64,000 nucleotides of DNA from Botrytis cinerea B05.10 (lineage: Eukaryota > Ascomycota > Leotiomycetes > Helotiales > Sclerotiniaceae), in NCBI RefSeq assembly GCF_000143535.2, contig NC_037322.1, positions 1,736,001-1,800,000 on the forward strand, given 5' to 3'. Each line of letters starts with the position of its first letter. Position 1 is the stretch's first letter. The notes beneath the pieces were generated by a model. It was not told the DNA's origin. It worked only from the letters and a program-made list of their open reading frames with translations, and searched no databases. The translations under genes and the position numbers were made by a program. Positions 24,711 to 34,512 of this stretch are shown here, piece by piece.

Positions 24711-25621
24711 ATGCCCGGCGTTCGTAAGTAAAATCATTTCCATTTTCATCTTCTGCTTCGATCGTTTCTTCTTCCATTTCATTCATCCATTCATTCATTC
24801 ATTTTCCCTCTCTCTCTCTCTATCTCTCTATCTTTCTATTAAGACGACGTTATTGTTTTCTTGTATTTGCTTCATTTCTTCCATCACTCTCGTTTTCTAT
24901 CTTTTCATCACATTCTTTTATCACCCGTTATATTGTATTCTAATCAACGAATTCGTTATCGTTGAATAATATTTACTTTACTTTACTTTAATCCTATCCA
25001 TCATCACCTTAATCAACCACATATTTCAAAATGGGTATTTACTTTCTACACTTTTCGCTGTTGCTTGTTTCCTACACGTCTATCGATCTATCTGTTTTGA
25101 TAATTTTAACATTCCCGTATAACAACTAACAATCCTTTCTACAATAGCACCAAAGGCATTCGAGACTCTCAAGGCCAAATTCAAGGCTCTCCTCAAAGGA
25201 AAGAAATCCAAGAAGGCCGAGGCTGAACCAACTGCCGATGCAACAAAGACCGATGCAGCTGCTGCTCCAGCTACTGCAACCGATGCTACTGAGCCAGCTG
25301 CCGAAGGAACTGCGCGTATGTTTCTGACTCCAAGCTTCATCCCTACATACAACAAATACTAACACATGCCTTGTAGCAGAAGTAAAAGCTACTGAGCCAG
25401 CAACTGCCGAAGCTCCAGCCCCAACTACCGCAGAAGCAGCTCCAGCGGTTGCCGAACCAGCCAATACCGAAACTGGTGAGCCTCCATATATAATCGGAAC
25501 CTTGGTTAAAGCTCATAGTACTGATACTTCAATAGTAGCACCCGAAGCTCCCAAGGTCGAAGAACCCATTAAGAATGAGCCTAGCGCACCAATCGTTGCT
25601 GCTACTGCTCCTCAACTTTAA
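24711..25621 (+). CDS. Small Ala/Pro/Glu/Thr-rich protein with two possible first exons
   Basis: Common exons are 25148-25315, 25377-25475 and 25536-25621. Two upstream mini-exons fit equally: 24711-24723 (ATG, donor GTAAGT, giving MPGVPPKAFETLK) or 25031-25034 (ATGG, donor GTATTT, giving MAPKAFETLK). Both end in phase 1, and both ATGs follow an A-rich TCAAA context. The second form gives 118 aa and the first 121 aa. The N-terminus is a short basic helix (LKAKFKALLKGKKSKK), and the rest is a low-complexity Ala/Pro/Glu/Thr tail repeating EPA, EAP and TAE motifs. Two introns end in tandem acceptors (TAGCAG at 25374-25379, TAGTAG at 25533-25538), so one-residue variants are possible. I do not recognise a family; a basic patch plus disordered tail is all that can be seen. 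Confidence 0.72.
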
Positions 25622-26901
25622 ATGATATCATCTTTCGATATTATCGATGCGCCAGCATGATATATATATGATATATCATGCAAGCAAGATGAAGCGCATT
25701 CACCTACCTTTGCCTCTGAATTACACGTATATTTGATTTCGAGCTCGATACGGATATGGGAGATACCCAAATACAATCTCTTTGATACCATGGTGAAGGT
25801 GGTGTAAAGGTCCATGGTGTAATGGCAGGAGATACGACTGATGGTGAAGTTTTAAGTGGATGGATTATACAAACACCTCTTCACCATGTCTATCAAAGAA
25901 TGGTTGAATTTCCGAAACAGAAGTCGTCAGAACAGGATAATAATGTGTTATCATGTTTCCTTTGTGTTTTCTTTACTCTTTTATGTCTATTCAAGGTTTT
26001 CCTCGATGGTCTTTTTTAGTTTTTTTTCCCAAGTTGATTGAGTTGAAATTGACGAGGTGTTTTTATCGACGAAAGTAGATATCCACCTACTTTAATTCAT
26101 ACAAGATTGATTAAGGAGAATGAGGAATGGATTAGATGTGGATTTCTCGATTTCTTTTTTTACTTTGTTATATTGAATTATAGTATCTAATTGTACATGG
26201 ACGGGCGCGTAAGCGGAACGAATGGTCATATACCCCCTGATACCCTAGGTACCTAGTTCTCGTTGTGGAGAGGAGAGAGAGAAGTAGATGTGGTTTGTTT
26301 ATAGGAATGAATTTACAAGAATCTTGATCTTGAAATGAAGAAAGTTTTTTTTGTGTAAAGTGAAATGAGTGAGTGATGAGTGAATATGTGAAGCTGGTAT
26401 GGAGAGGGGTATAACTTTTGTGATTGATAAGATGTGGTGATTGAGTGGTTAGTGGAAGTTGGATTGAAAACAAGGAGTGGGAAGCTGAATGTTAATGAGG
26501 TTTGTGAGAGATGGGAAGTTGGGGCGAGGAGAGGTGGATAATTGATGGGATGGTGAGATAGCTGGTGGTGGTGACTGTGAAAGAGTGCAGACTAGTTTTC
26601 GGGGATAGTTTTTGATTGATGAGGATAGATGTGTAGTGATGTTTGAAGTATGGAGTATGGAGTATGATGATGGCTAGGGAAGTGAGGGAGAGAGGGGGGG
26701 AAAGAGAGAGGAGGAGAGAGGAGGAGAAATGTAATGATGTAGGTAGAGAATGAAGGGTTGGTTTGATTGATTGATTGATTGATGGAAATGAGGGTTGAGG
26801 GTTGAGGGTTGAGGGGAGGAGATGGATAGGAGGAGATTCAATTCAATGAGAGTGTGAGATGATAATGATATGTATAAATGATGGATGGGAGAAGCAGGAA
26901 T

Positions 26902-26943
<42 letters not shown>

Positions 26944-27544
26944 GGTACTGTATTGTACTTGGGGATATCTAATAACTATCTAATGTTTAGGGAGTTCTTT
27001 TGGATCTGGAAATGGAAGGGGAAGTTTGAATTTTGAATTTTGAATTTTGAGTTGTGGGTTGTGGGTTGTGGGTTTGTTTGTTTGTTTGTTGGATGGATGG
27101 AATTAGAAATTGGGAATTACAGAAGTGATTCCTTTTTTTGAGAGTGAGGAGTGAGGGCTTTCAAAAAGAGATATATCCTAACTAACTAACTAACTATCTT
27201 TCACAAGAAATCTTTTTTTTTTTTCATCATCGTCAATGTGTTTTTTGTAAGATACATCACGTCGCTTAGGGGGGGGGGGGGGATCAATTCTTTCAGCGTG
27301 TGGTGGTAGGAGATCTTCGAGCTAGTCTTGGATTCAGTAGAATGAATCAGATTCGTAAGTAAGTAAAGGATCCCGAGAATTGATATCCCCTTTCCCTTTC
27401 GGACTCTTGGGATGAAGCAGAATTTATGGATTTGTTTTTTTTGATTTTTATTTTTATTTTTTTTTATAGGTTGTTGGGTTGGTGAGAATTGGTTAGGGTG
27501 ATTATTTTGTTGTTTGGAGTTTTTCTCTTGATATCTGCCTGCAG
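25622..27544. other. Intergenic region with simple repeats
   Basis: No gene is supported. It starts with the 3' UTR of the small Ala-rich gene. It contains GA-rich stretches (26690-26735), a GATT run near 26765-26782, GGGTTGA runs near 26792-26815, a TCTA tract at 26902-26943, TTTGAATTTTGAATT repeats near 27025-27048, GTTTGTTT repeats near 27073-27090 and a 14 bp G run at about 27269-27282. Confidence 0.6.
26902..26943. repeat. (TCTA)n microsatellite
   Basis: About ten perfect tetranucleotide units in otherwise non-coding DNA. Confidence 0.95.
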
Positions 27545-29423
27545 TCAACGAAGCCTGCGCTTTCCCCGACTCGACTCACTTGTTCGTCTACTCCAGCTGG
27601 TCGATCAGCATGGGTGCTACGGCCTGCTCTGAATACTCCTGCGGATGCTGTAATACGTAATCCTTGAGCCTGTGGCTAGAGAAGTTCTGCACGCGAGGGA
27701 ATTGCTTATATATCACTCCCGTTCGACATCGACATCAACATCGCTGTAAATGCTTTGTCCATTTTGGTCCTCTGGTTGAAATAGCGGTCGGTCGGTCGTG
27801 TTTGGATTGACTAGACAGACGATTACAATAACAATAAGGTTATATAAATAAGTAAAGCAGCCAGCCGATCCAGCTGTCGCGATAGAGCTTGAGACCCGGG
27901 CGTCCCCATGGGTGCCGTGGAAAGGATTGTTCTCTCCTGGCAATGAGAAGTCTGCTTTCTGGCTATGCATCTAGGCTGGTTCATCTCCTGTCGCGGTCGC
28001 AGCCCCGATCTGGATCCACCGGTTCCAATCACCGGGGTAGCAGATACTGGTGGAGCTACGACTTTGATCACTGGCAGAACAAAACATGACGATGTGTTTT
28101 CTTTCAGCGGCGGAGATTGCGGCCTCGAGATCTTTCATCTGGTTGCTGTTAGGATTCTTGTTCTCGATGGTCTGGCTGATTCATGTGATGTCGATTGAGA
28201 CCCCGCCTGATTGATTGTCTTTGGTCATGTCGGAGTGGAATCTGTACGCTAGCGGGAGAAATCATATCTCTGCTGCCGAGTTGGGCGTGGTCTGCCGTCA
28301 ATCATCACGGGTGTACTGTTCCTCGAGTCGAGCTACATATCACTGAACTCTAGCGCAGATCTGGCAGATCAGCGTCGCTATCCTAGTCCCGTGTTTGTCT
28401 GGGGGAACAAAGTGCGCGCTCACCCGATCGGTGGGCTTCGGGTACGCGCAGAATGATTTGCCCGCGGAAAGCGATATCAACTGCATTATTTTTACCCAGA
28501 TACAATAGTTAGTGGTGGATGATTTAACCACATGCCACGGCGATTTTGCCGTCGAGGCTAGCTGGAGTGGTATTGTTGTCGTCATCAATAACGGCAATGA
28601 TCTTAACGAGACTAGCAGTCTTGTCTGGGTGATGGTCCCAATGAAAAGTGCGAACCTCTCATGCGCCCGATCCATTGGTTAGCCCTGCGGGCTGTTACTA
28701 CTCTGGTCCCGGTTACTCCGTAACTGACGTCAGTTATGAACTCGCAGTTGTATGGCTCCCTCGTTGTTTTTAAAATCGGATGCAGAGCTAACAGCCTCGT
28801 TATCGAGGCGATACTTGAAGTCAATGCGCTCGCCATGATCTTTGGCAGGTGCGTGGTTCAATTTCCCTTTAAAGGTGTCGATATATTCTCTTAATCTTGT
28901 TTCGTCCTCTTGGTCCTGAATTGTGATGTTAGTTCAACATCGCGCTACACAAGCACAAAAGGTATTGACTTACCCCCGGGATAAAAAGACGAACTTTTCC
29001 GAGCGGGATTGAGAAGTAAGTAAGAGGATCGTCCGTCCAAGCATAAATTTGAAGATTAGACGAGCCAAAAAAGAGGGGTCTTGCCTCTGGAAATTTCTTT
29101 GGATCTCTGAGCCCTTCAGTGCTCGACCAACTCATCAGACCTGCTTGGTTCTCTGAAGAGTACAAGCAGATCTCTCGAATAACTTTACTCGAGTTACAAA
29201 TTTTTTTGCTGCAGAGATCGAGCTTTTTCCAGTCCCACAGCTCTGCTTCGAATCCGCTTAGTGCGTCTTCAATCGCGGCATCTGTGTGAGACGTCTGGCC
29301 ATCATCTATAACCATAACCTTCATAATCTTTTGCACATGGTTTCGGCGCAACCAATCAAAGAGTACAGTCCAGCCAGAAAGTCCTCTTGGGCGTGGTTGA
29401 ATCGCTCTGCTAATGATCAGCAT
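27545..29423 (-). pseudogene. Decayed intracellular subtilisin-like serine protease (S8)
   Basis: Translating the minus strand across frames gives, in order, the pieces of a fungal intracellular subtilase: KVMVIDDG and ELWDWKKLDLCS (29200-29330), SLYSS-like and LMSWSSTEGL (about 29120-29165), an intact-looking intron (donor GTAAGT after FIPG, branch CTAAC, acceptor CAG near 28920), DQEDETRLREYIDTFKGKL, catalytic-Asp block IIAVIDDD (about 28580-28600), AYPKPTDRVSAHFVPP plus catalytic-His block KHGTRIATLICQIC (about 28345-28440), EAAISAAERKHIVMFCSASD (about 28080-28140), CYPGDWNRWIQIGAATATGD, FSLPGENNPF and a Ser-block relic VSSSIATA (about 27865-27890). In-frame stops (TGA after LRVHN; TAG after GDEPA) and several frameshifts separate the blocks. 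The usual N-terminal half before the first block is missing. I conclude it is a non-functional relic; the frame-by-frame family match is strong. Confidence 0.78.
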
Positions 29424-30009
29424 GGATTCTGGTAACGAGTGAGAGCAAGGGCGAGAACCAACTTTTTTCTACGCACCGGCACATCAATTGCGAGCTTTGG
29501 TGGAGTGACATATTTAAAGACATTTTCGAATTGCACGCCATCTATGCGTCAAATTGATGGGGTAGAAGAGGAGATGGAACGAGAAGAGGATAGCGATAGT
29601 TATAGTTATAGATCATCTAGTAGCATATAAGACGAGGTCAAATAGAAAATCTTGATTTTTGTGACCCAATATTATGACATGAAATGACCCACTTCTAGTC
29701 AGGTTACGTTAACGTTGAAATGCCGCTGGTAAAATGTAACGTATGATATTCCCGCACTCAGCAGTACCGAAAGGCACTTTGGTACTCTTCAGGCCCCGAA
29801 AATCGAGTTGTTCTTCGGAACGGCTAGTGCTGCATGAGTGCCATGCGATATCTTATCAGATTTCTCACGTGGCATGGCATTGAGATGGAGAATTGCTTTG
29901 TTATAATGCGAGATCAATTTGCAAGTCATGTTGATGTGTTGGTATATAATTACTCTTCACTGCTCTCGTTACCTCATGCGTAATACGTTAATGTACATAT
30001 TGTCTCGAC
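29424..30009. other. Region between subtilase relic and lactonase gene
   Basis: A 586 bp stretch containing the lactonase gene's promoter and 5' leader. A short Arg/Thr-rich and acidic plus-strand frame at 29439-29630 has no family signature. No gene is supported here. Confidence 0.55.
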
Positions 30010-31245
30010 ATGCCAGGAACAACTACTCGCCTCTTTGCATCTTCAGCCAGCGGTGCCATCACAACCCTTGCGCTAACGATAGATGCTCAGGATTTACCCT
30101 CGCTCAAGCCTATCTCGGTAATCAATGATCCCAAGCTGCGCCCGTCGTTCCTTCTCAAGCACCCATTAAACAAGACTCTGTACTGCAGCCATGAAAATCG
30201 AGAGACCTCTAGCTCAATAGGGGCATATTCCATCTCTTCGGCTGGTGGCTTACAGCTCATTGAACGGCATGATACCTTGGGAGGATCCTGTCACCAAGAA
30301 TTCTACAATGATGGGAAGGCACTGGCTATCGCAGAGTAGTAAGTCGTTGAACTTCCATGGAAACAGAGATTGGAACTCAAAGCTCTCAGTGACGGTTCCG
30401 GGGTGTCAACTTGGAAGGTCAGCTCCAGCAGCAGCCTTACCCCCCACCAACAATTCACTTTCGAGATGGCTTCCACAGGTCCCGACCTAATTCGACAAGA
30501 GGCATCGCATCCCCATCAAATAGTTGTCGATCCTTCCGGCCAATATCTGTGCGTGGTTGATCTCGGGGCTGATGTGATAAGAATCTTCGAAATAGACAAC
30601 AACGACTCTACACTTATCGAACAAGACTTTGTCACTGTGCCACCAGGATCGGGTCCTCGTCATGGAGTGTTTAGCCTGCGAGATGGGAAGACTTTCTTCT
30701 ACCTTGTCTCGGAGCTCTCAAGCACCTTGATCACGTTCTCTGTTGTATATGAGGCAAATTCTCTATCAATGAAGCAACTCTCGCTGCAGTCAATCTATGG
30801 GTCAGATCCAGTACCTAAAGGGGCGTACGCCTGTGACGTCCTTGTTTCTGTGAGTAGAGTAGCTCTACTCCAGAATGGTAGACAAAGCACTGACCCTCCA
30901 CAGCCAGATAACAACTTCCTACTTACTTGCTCGCGCTTGGATTATAAGCTGCAAATCGATTCCTTCAGCGGGGACAACGGCACGGAAATACCGTCCGATA
31001 CGATGCAGGTATGGGCTATCGACCCCACGACGGGTGTGCCGCAGTTCCAGCAGTTGTCGCCAAGTTGGGGAGTGAATCCTAGGCATTTCTCGTTCAACAG
31101 AAAGGGGAACATGGTTGCTGTTGCCTTGGTTGGGGATCACAGAGTGGTCATTATCCAACGTGATACGATGGATGGCACATTAGGAAAGGTTCTGACTCAT
31201 GTTGAGGGCATAAGTGAAGCCATGTGTGTGGTCTGGGATGAATAA
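30010..31245 (+). CDS. Lactonase, seven-bladed beta-propeller (6-phosphogluconolactonase / cis-carboxy-muconate cyclase type)
   Basis: Exons 30010-30338, 30390-30849 and 30904-31245 join to 376 aa. Intron 1 (51 bp) is resolved by phase: the acceptor CTCTCAG/TGACGG joins AIAEY to DGSGVSTWKV, whereas the earlier AAAG acceptor would hit a stop. Intron 2 is 54 bp, stop-free and in frame, so an unspliced transcript would carry 18 extra residues. Family features: repeated propeller strands, HPLNKTLYCSHEN, SCHQEFYNDGKALAIAEY, the HPHQIVVDPSGQYLCVVDLGAD signature, GSGPRHGVFS and NPRHFSFNRKGNMVAVA. By family knowledge such enzymes open or close sugar-acid or muconate lactones in the cytosol. No secretion signal is evident. 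The neighbouring DUF1479 relic and SDR fit a sugar-acid catabolic context, which is inference. Confidence 0.88.
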
Positions 31246-31699
31246 TCGTCATTTAAAGATAGAGAGACAGGAACTATGAAATCATTCAGCATTCAATTGT
31301 GTAGCCATTATAGATCAAGGATGACTAGAGTGATCTCTAGAATATAGCCCCCACGAGGAATAGACTGTGGATATGGGATGACCTCATCGCTTGTTATAAA
31401 TCATAAGCTCCAGTCCGGATGTGCTGATCAGTCGATGGGACTTCATACTATGAGAGCCCGCTAGCAAAAGTCATACCTTGTAACCTTACTATACTTACGG
31501 CTCCAGGTATTGCGTTCGACTAACTGAGAAATCTAATTGCGAGAAGTTTGAATTATCAGATACAGGTCAAATTCCTCAGTGACCTGATGGGGGTGACATT
31601 CTGAGAATATCACGTGAAGATCTGCTTACGCAGTAGATGTATTGGAAGATGAATCTGGCTCTCAATTCCCGTCACAAAACGCCTTCACGGTATTGATCT
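31246..31699. other. Spacer between lactonase gene and DUF1479 relic
   Basis: It contains the lactonase 3' UTR and perhaps the undetectably degraded 5' part of the DUF1479 relic. No gene is supported. Confidence 0.5.
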
Positions 31700-32171
31700 G
31701 CAGATGGCATATTATCAGTCGTTGGAATAACTGCATCTTATCATCTCGGGTTCTTTTTCAACTTGTGTTGACTGCGCCCACATGGTTGCTGAGAACTTCG
31801 TCTCCATTCCCAAAGTCAACTCCGGCGATGCGGCATTCTGACATTTCGATGGAGCACATATGGCCGGGAATGAGCGCAGGGGCGATCATGACAGTATCGT
31901 CCTCTACATACTAGTCACGCCATTGTGTGAACAGAATGCAGGGTGCCTCCGCACACAAGCAGCGGCTTTCTTGAATGGTACTGCACCTGTTGATTTCCTT
32001 GGAGTAGTGGGAAAGTTTAAGCATATCTGCTGCAGCTCTCTAAAAAACATACCCCGAGATGCCTTGCCATCTATGAGTCTTGCCCCTTTCGTGCATGGTT
32101 CTGGTGCAACGCAGACTCAACTCGAGGTATACAACTCAGCCAATAAGGCGTTGAGTTATGATATGAAGTAG
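31700..32171 (+). pseudogene. Relic of a DUF1479 (Fe/2OG-dioxygenase-like) gene, C-terminal part
   Basis: From about 31743 one frame reads CAHMVAENFVSIPKVNSGDAAF, then a TGA at 31839-31841, then HFDGAHM, GDHDSIVLYILVTPL, CEQNAGCLRTQAAAFLNGTAPVDF and ALSYDMK to a natural stop at 32171. In DUF1479 proteins the equivalent segment is a GDAVWWHxD-type metal-binding motif followed by SVLYIPxxPL and QNxxYxxxQ. The TGA replaces the Trp just before the His-x-Asp motif, a single G-to-A change from TGG. A frameshift near 31740 separates this part from a short upstream piece (VVGITASYHLGF), and the N-terminal half is not recognisable. The gene is therefore broken. The family's biochemical role is not established, though such genes often sit near carbohydrate-catabolism genes. 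Confidence 0.75.
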
Positions 32172-32422
32172 CCGTCCCTAAAGCTTACTCGACATGACCA
32201 TACCCTCTCAGCTGAGATCAAAAACCTTTAAACTAAATTGCTTCTCTTTCGCCAGCAGACCCTTTTGGCGTAATTGTGCCAAAAGAGATGAAGCCACCAT
32301 ATCCGTAAACTTTGCACTAATAATTTGTCTCCATTCAATGCTAGCCAGTAGGGGCATTCTGGTTGATATCAAGTAATCCAATTCGACTTTGCTAAGAGGA
32401 CCTCTCTCTGTCTATCTATTTT

Positions 32423-33520
32423 CTACCAGAGGCGATAACCACCATCAACCACTACATCTGTACCGGTCGAAAAATTTGAGGCGTCGGAGGCTAGGAACAG
32501 ATAAACCCCCTTCAGCTCCTTCAAGGTTCCAACACGCCTAAACACTTCTGTTAGCTCGTGGTGCTGGACGACTGAGATTTTGCAGGGGGAATTACTTGAG
32601 GGGGGTCTTTGCTCTCAGGCTATCTTTAATATCTTCAGACACTGCAGCCGTGAGACCACTTTCGATAAAGCCTGGAGAGACGACGTTTACCCGTGCAAAA
32701 TCGGCCCACTCGACTGCAAGAGATTTGCCTGTGTAAAAATAATTGTCAGTGGCTACACTTCACATCTCGAGCCTTGAATCTACCATAGAATTCTGATGGT
32801 GCGGAGAACTGACACATGTGGGTTACACCAGCCTTGGAGGCGTTGTATGCAGTTTGAATGTGAGGGAAATTGACGATGTGGCCGCTCATGCTGCTAGTCG
32901 CCACGAAAGAACCTCTCTCAAACCCCTCCAACTTCTCGCCGGTAATCGTCGTTTGTTCCTCGGCTTGTCGGCGCCAGTGTGCTCCAGCAGCTTTCGCACA
33001 GAAATAGACGCTGTCCAGATTCGTGGCCATTACATGGCGGTAATGCTCAATGCTGCTGTCTAGAACTGACGTCTCCATCCCTTTGAAGCGTCAGTAGTGC
33101 TTCAGTAAGACGTTGGTGGAAAAATCAACGTATCAATTGGATGGGAGCAGCCTACAAGCAGTGCCGGTATTTGCGATGAAGCAATCTAAACGGCCGTTGA
33201 ACTCTTTTACAATTCGATTGATAATCGACTCAACTAGCTCTGGTTGGGTGACATCCACTTGAAAAGCGTTGCCTGTACGTATGTGAGCGAGGCCATACCA
33301 GCCATCCATCAATAGCCTGATTCTTACACTTCACATTGTACTCAACAGCGACCTTCTTGGCAGCCTCATGGGCTGCTGGGCTGCTCTTGAAGAGTATGGC
33401 CACATTTGCTCCAGCCTCAGCCAAAGCTTCCACAATGGCCAGTCCGAGGCCGTTAGCACCGCCGGAGACAACCGCTGTTCTGCCCTCCAGCGAAAATTGT
33501 GGCAAGACATGCGCTGACAT
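32423..33520 (-). CDS. Short-chain dehydrogenase/reductase (sorbose/xylulose-reductase or mannitol-dehydrogenase type)
   Basis: Exons on the minus strand: 33520-33328, 33272-33156, 33080-32784, 32728-32596, 32537-32423, joining in phase to 284 aa. All four introns are 55-75 bp with canonical ends. A classical SDR fold is clear: cofactor loop VSGGANGLGLAI near residue 20, Asp in QVDVTQ, NTGTAW for the conserved Asn-x-Gly region, the catalytic Ser in SSMSGHIVN, Tyr-x3-Lys as YNASK, VVSPGFIESGL, and the C-terminal block SNFSTGTDVVVDGGYRLW. These resemble fungal NADP-dependent L-xylulose/sorbose reductases and mannitol dehydrogenases, which interconvert ketoses and polyols in the cytosol. The exact substrate cannot be read from sequence. 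The gene appears intact although relics flank it on the left and a nested mobile element lies about 220 bp upstream of its start codon. Confidence 0.9.
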
Positions 33521-33752
33521 GTTGGCCGGATTTTATCTGCGTTTTACCACAGTTAGCATGAGATTTTGCTAGGCGCAATATCGACTTTTGTTGACGCACA
33601 TGCCTGATAAGTGGGCTTGTTGTAGAAATTTCCAACCTGTGTTTGAAAAATAAAAAGAGACTGTAAGTATATCGTCTGTTGATTGGGAAGGAACGATATC
33701 AAACGTTAGCAGCGGAAAGGAGAGATGTAACTGGGAAATTGTAAGAGTTGAG

Positions 33753-33771
33753 GCCCCGGCTTATCGCACAC
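33753..33771. repeat. Left terminal inverted repeat of the AT-rich element
   Basis: A 19 bp GC-rich inverted repeat, perfectly complementary to 40606-40624. It stands out sharply from the AT-rich interior that follows. Confidence 0.85.
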
Positions 33772-33917
33772 TAAGCGAAAACATAGCAAAAACCTTCATT
33801 TATTCAATCTTTTAATTATATAAAATTTCAATAAATGATTGAATCAAATTATTCAAATTGATATATATGGTTTATAACTATTAAAATTATTCAAAAAACG
33901 AGTGGATTATTTATTTC

Positions 33918-34080
33918 TGTCGGGATAGGGATCATGTGACCGTGCTAGCGCTTGCGCTAGCGCCTTTCGGCACTACAGCAATACGTTTCGTAGTCCTAGC
34001 TTTTAGAACCCTAAGCAATATTACAACAGTGTGAACCATAGTACTATATTGACTTCACCATCCCCATGGTGATACCAACA
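33918..34080 (+). repeat. 5' LTR of the copia element
   Basis: 163 bp, TGTCGGG...ACCAACA. It contains a perfect 18 bp dyad (GCTAGCGC-TT-GCGCTAGC) at 33944-33961. The promoter and transcription start should lie here. A primer-binding site directly after it could not be assigned with confidence. Confidence 0.92.
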
Positions 34081-34182
34081 CTGATCAGTGATATCACAGA
34101 TCAGGAGCCTGGCACCTTAATTTCAAGCGCAACGTGTGTTTGTGACTAAGGTTGGTATTTCTTTGAAGAGACACAAGCTCTT

Positions 34183-34335
34183 GTATCAATCCATCGTGGT
34201 TTGATACCTGCCCTTGTGTGAATAAGAACCGACGGCAACGTGGCGGCAGTTCTTACGCAAGTATTAATCCAACGTGGTTTGATACCTGCACCATCGAGAG
34301 AAGTCGGCAACGTGGCGACGACTCTCACACTAACT
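34183..34335 (+). other. Duplicated hairpin-forming leader of the copia RNA
   Basis: Two imperfect 78 bp tandem copies lie between the 5' LTR and the start codon. Each begins with an inverted repeat, GTATCAA (34183-34189) with TTGATAC (34201-34207), and GTATTAA (34261-34267) with TTGATAC (34279-34285). Each then carries a GGCAACGTGGCG block. In RNA both would form 7 bp stems with an 11-base loop containing CGTGG. Such leader structures in retroelements can serve packaging, dimerisation or translation; the role here is inference. Confidence 0.6.
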
Positions 34336-34512
34336 TTAGTCTACATTCGACTCTTCTTTGCAACGTGTATTGAAGAAGTAGAAACCAGTAGCACCAGCTC
34401 GAGCTCAGCAACATCATACACAATATAACTTCGCAAACTTTTCGCGAAGTTGTATCCCAACTACACTCATACCATCGACCTACCTCATCATCACCCGCCT
34501 GCTATCCACAAA

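Noticed and set aside
34081..34110. Primer-binding site directly after the 5' LTR
   Set aside because: The bases after the LTR (CTGATCAGTG...) do not clearly match a tRNA 3' end by eye; half-tRNA priming is possible but unproven.
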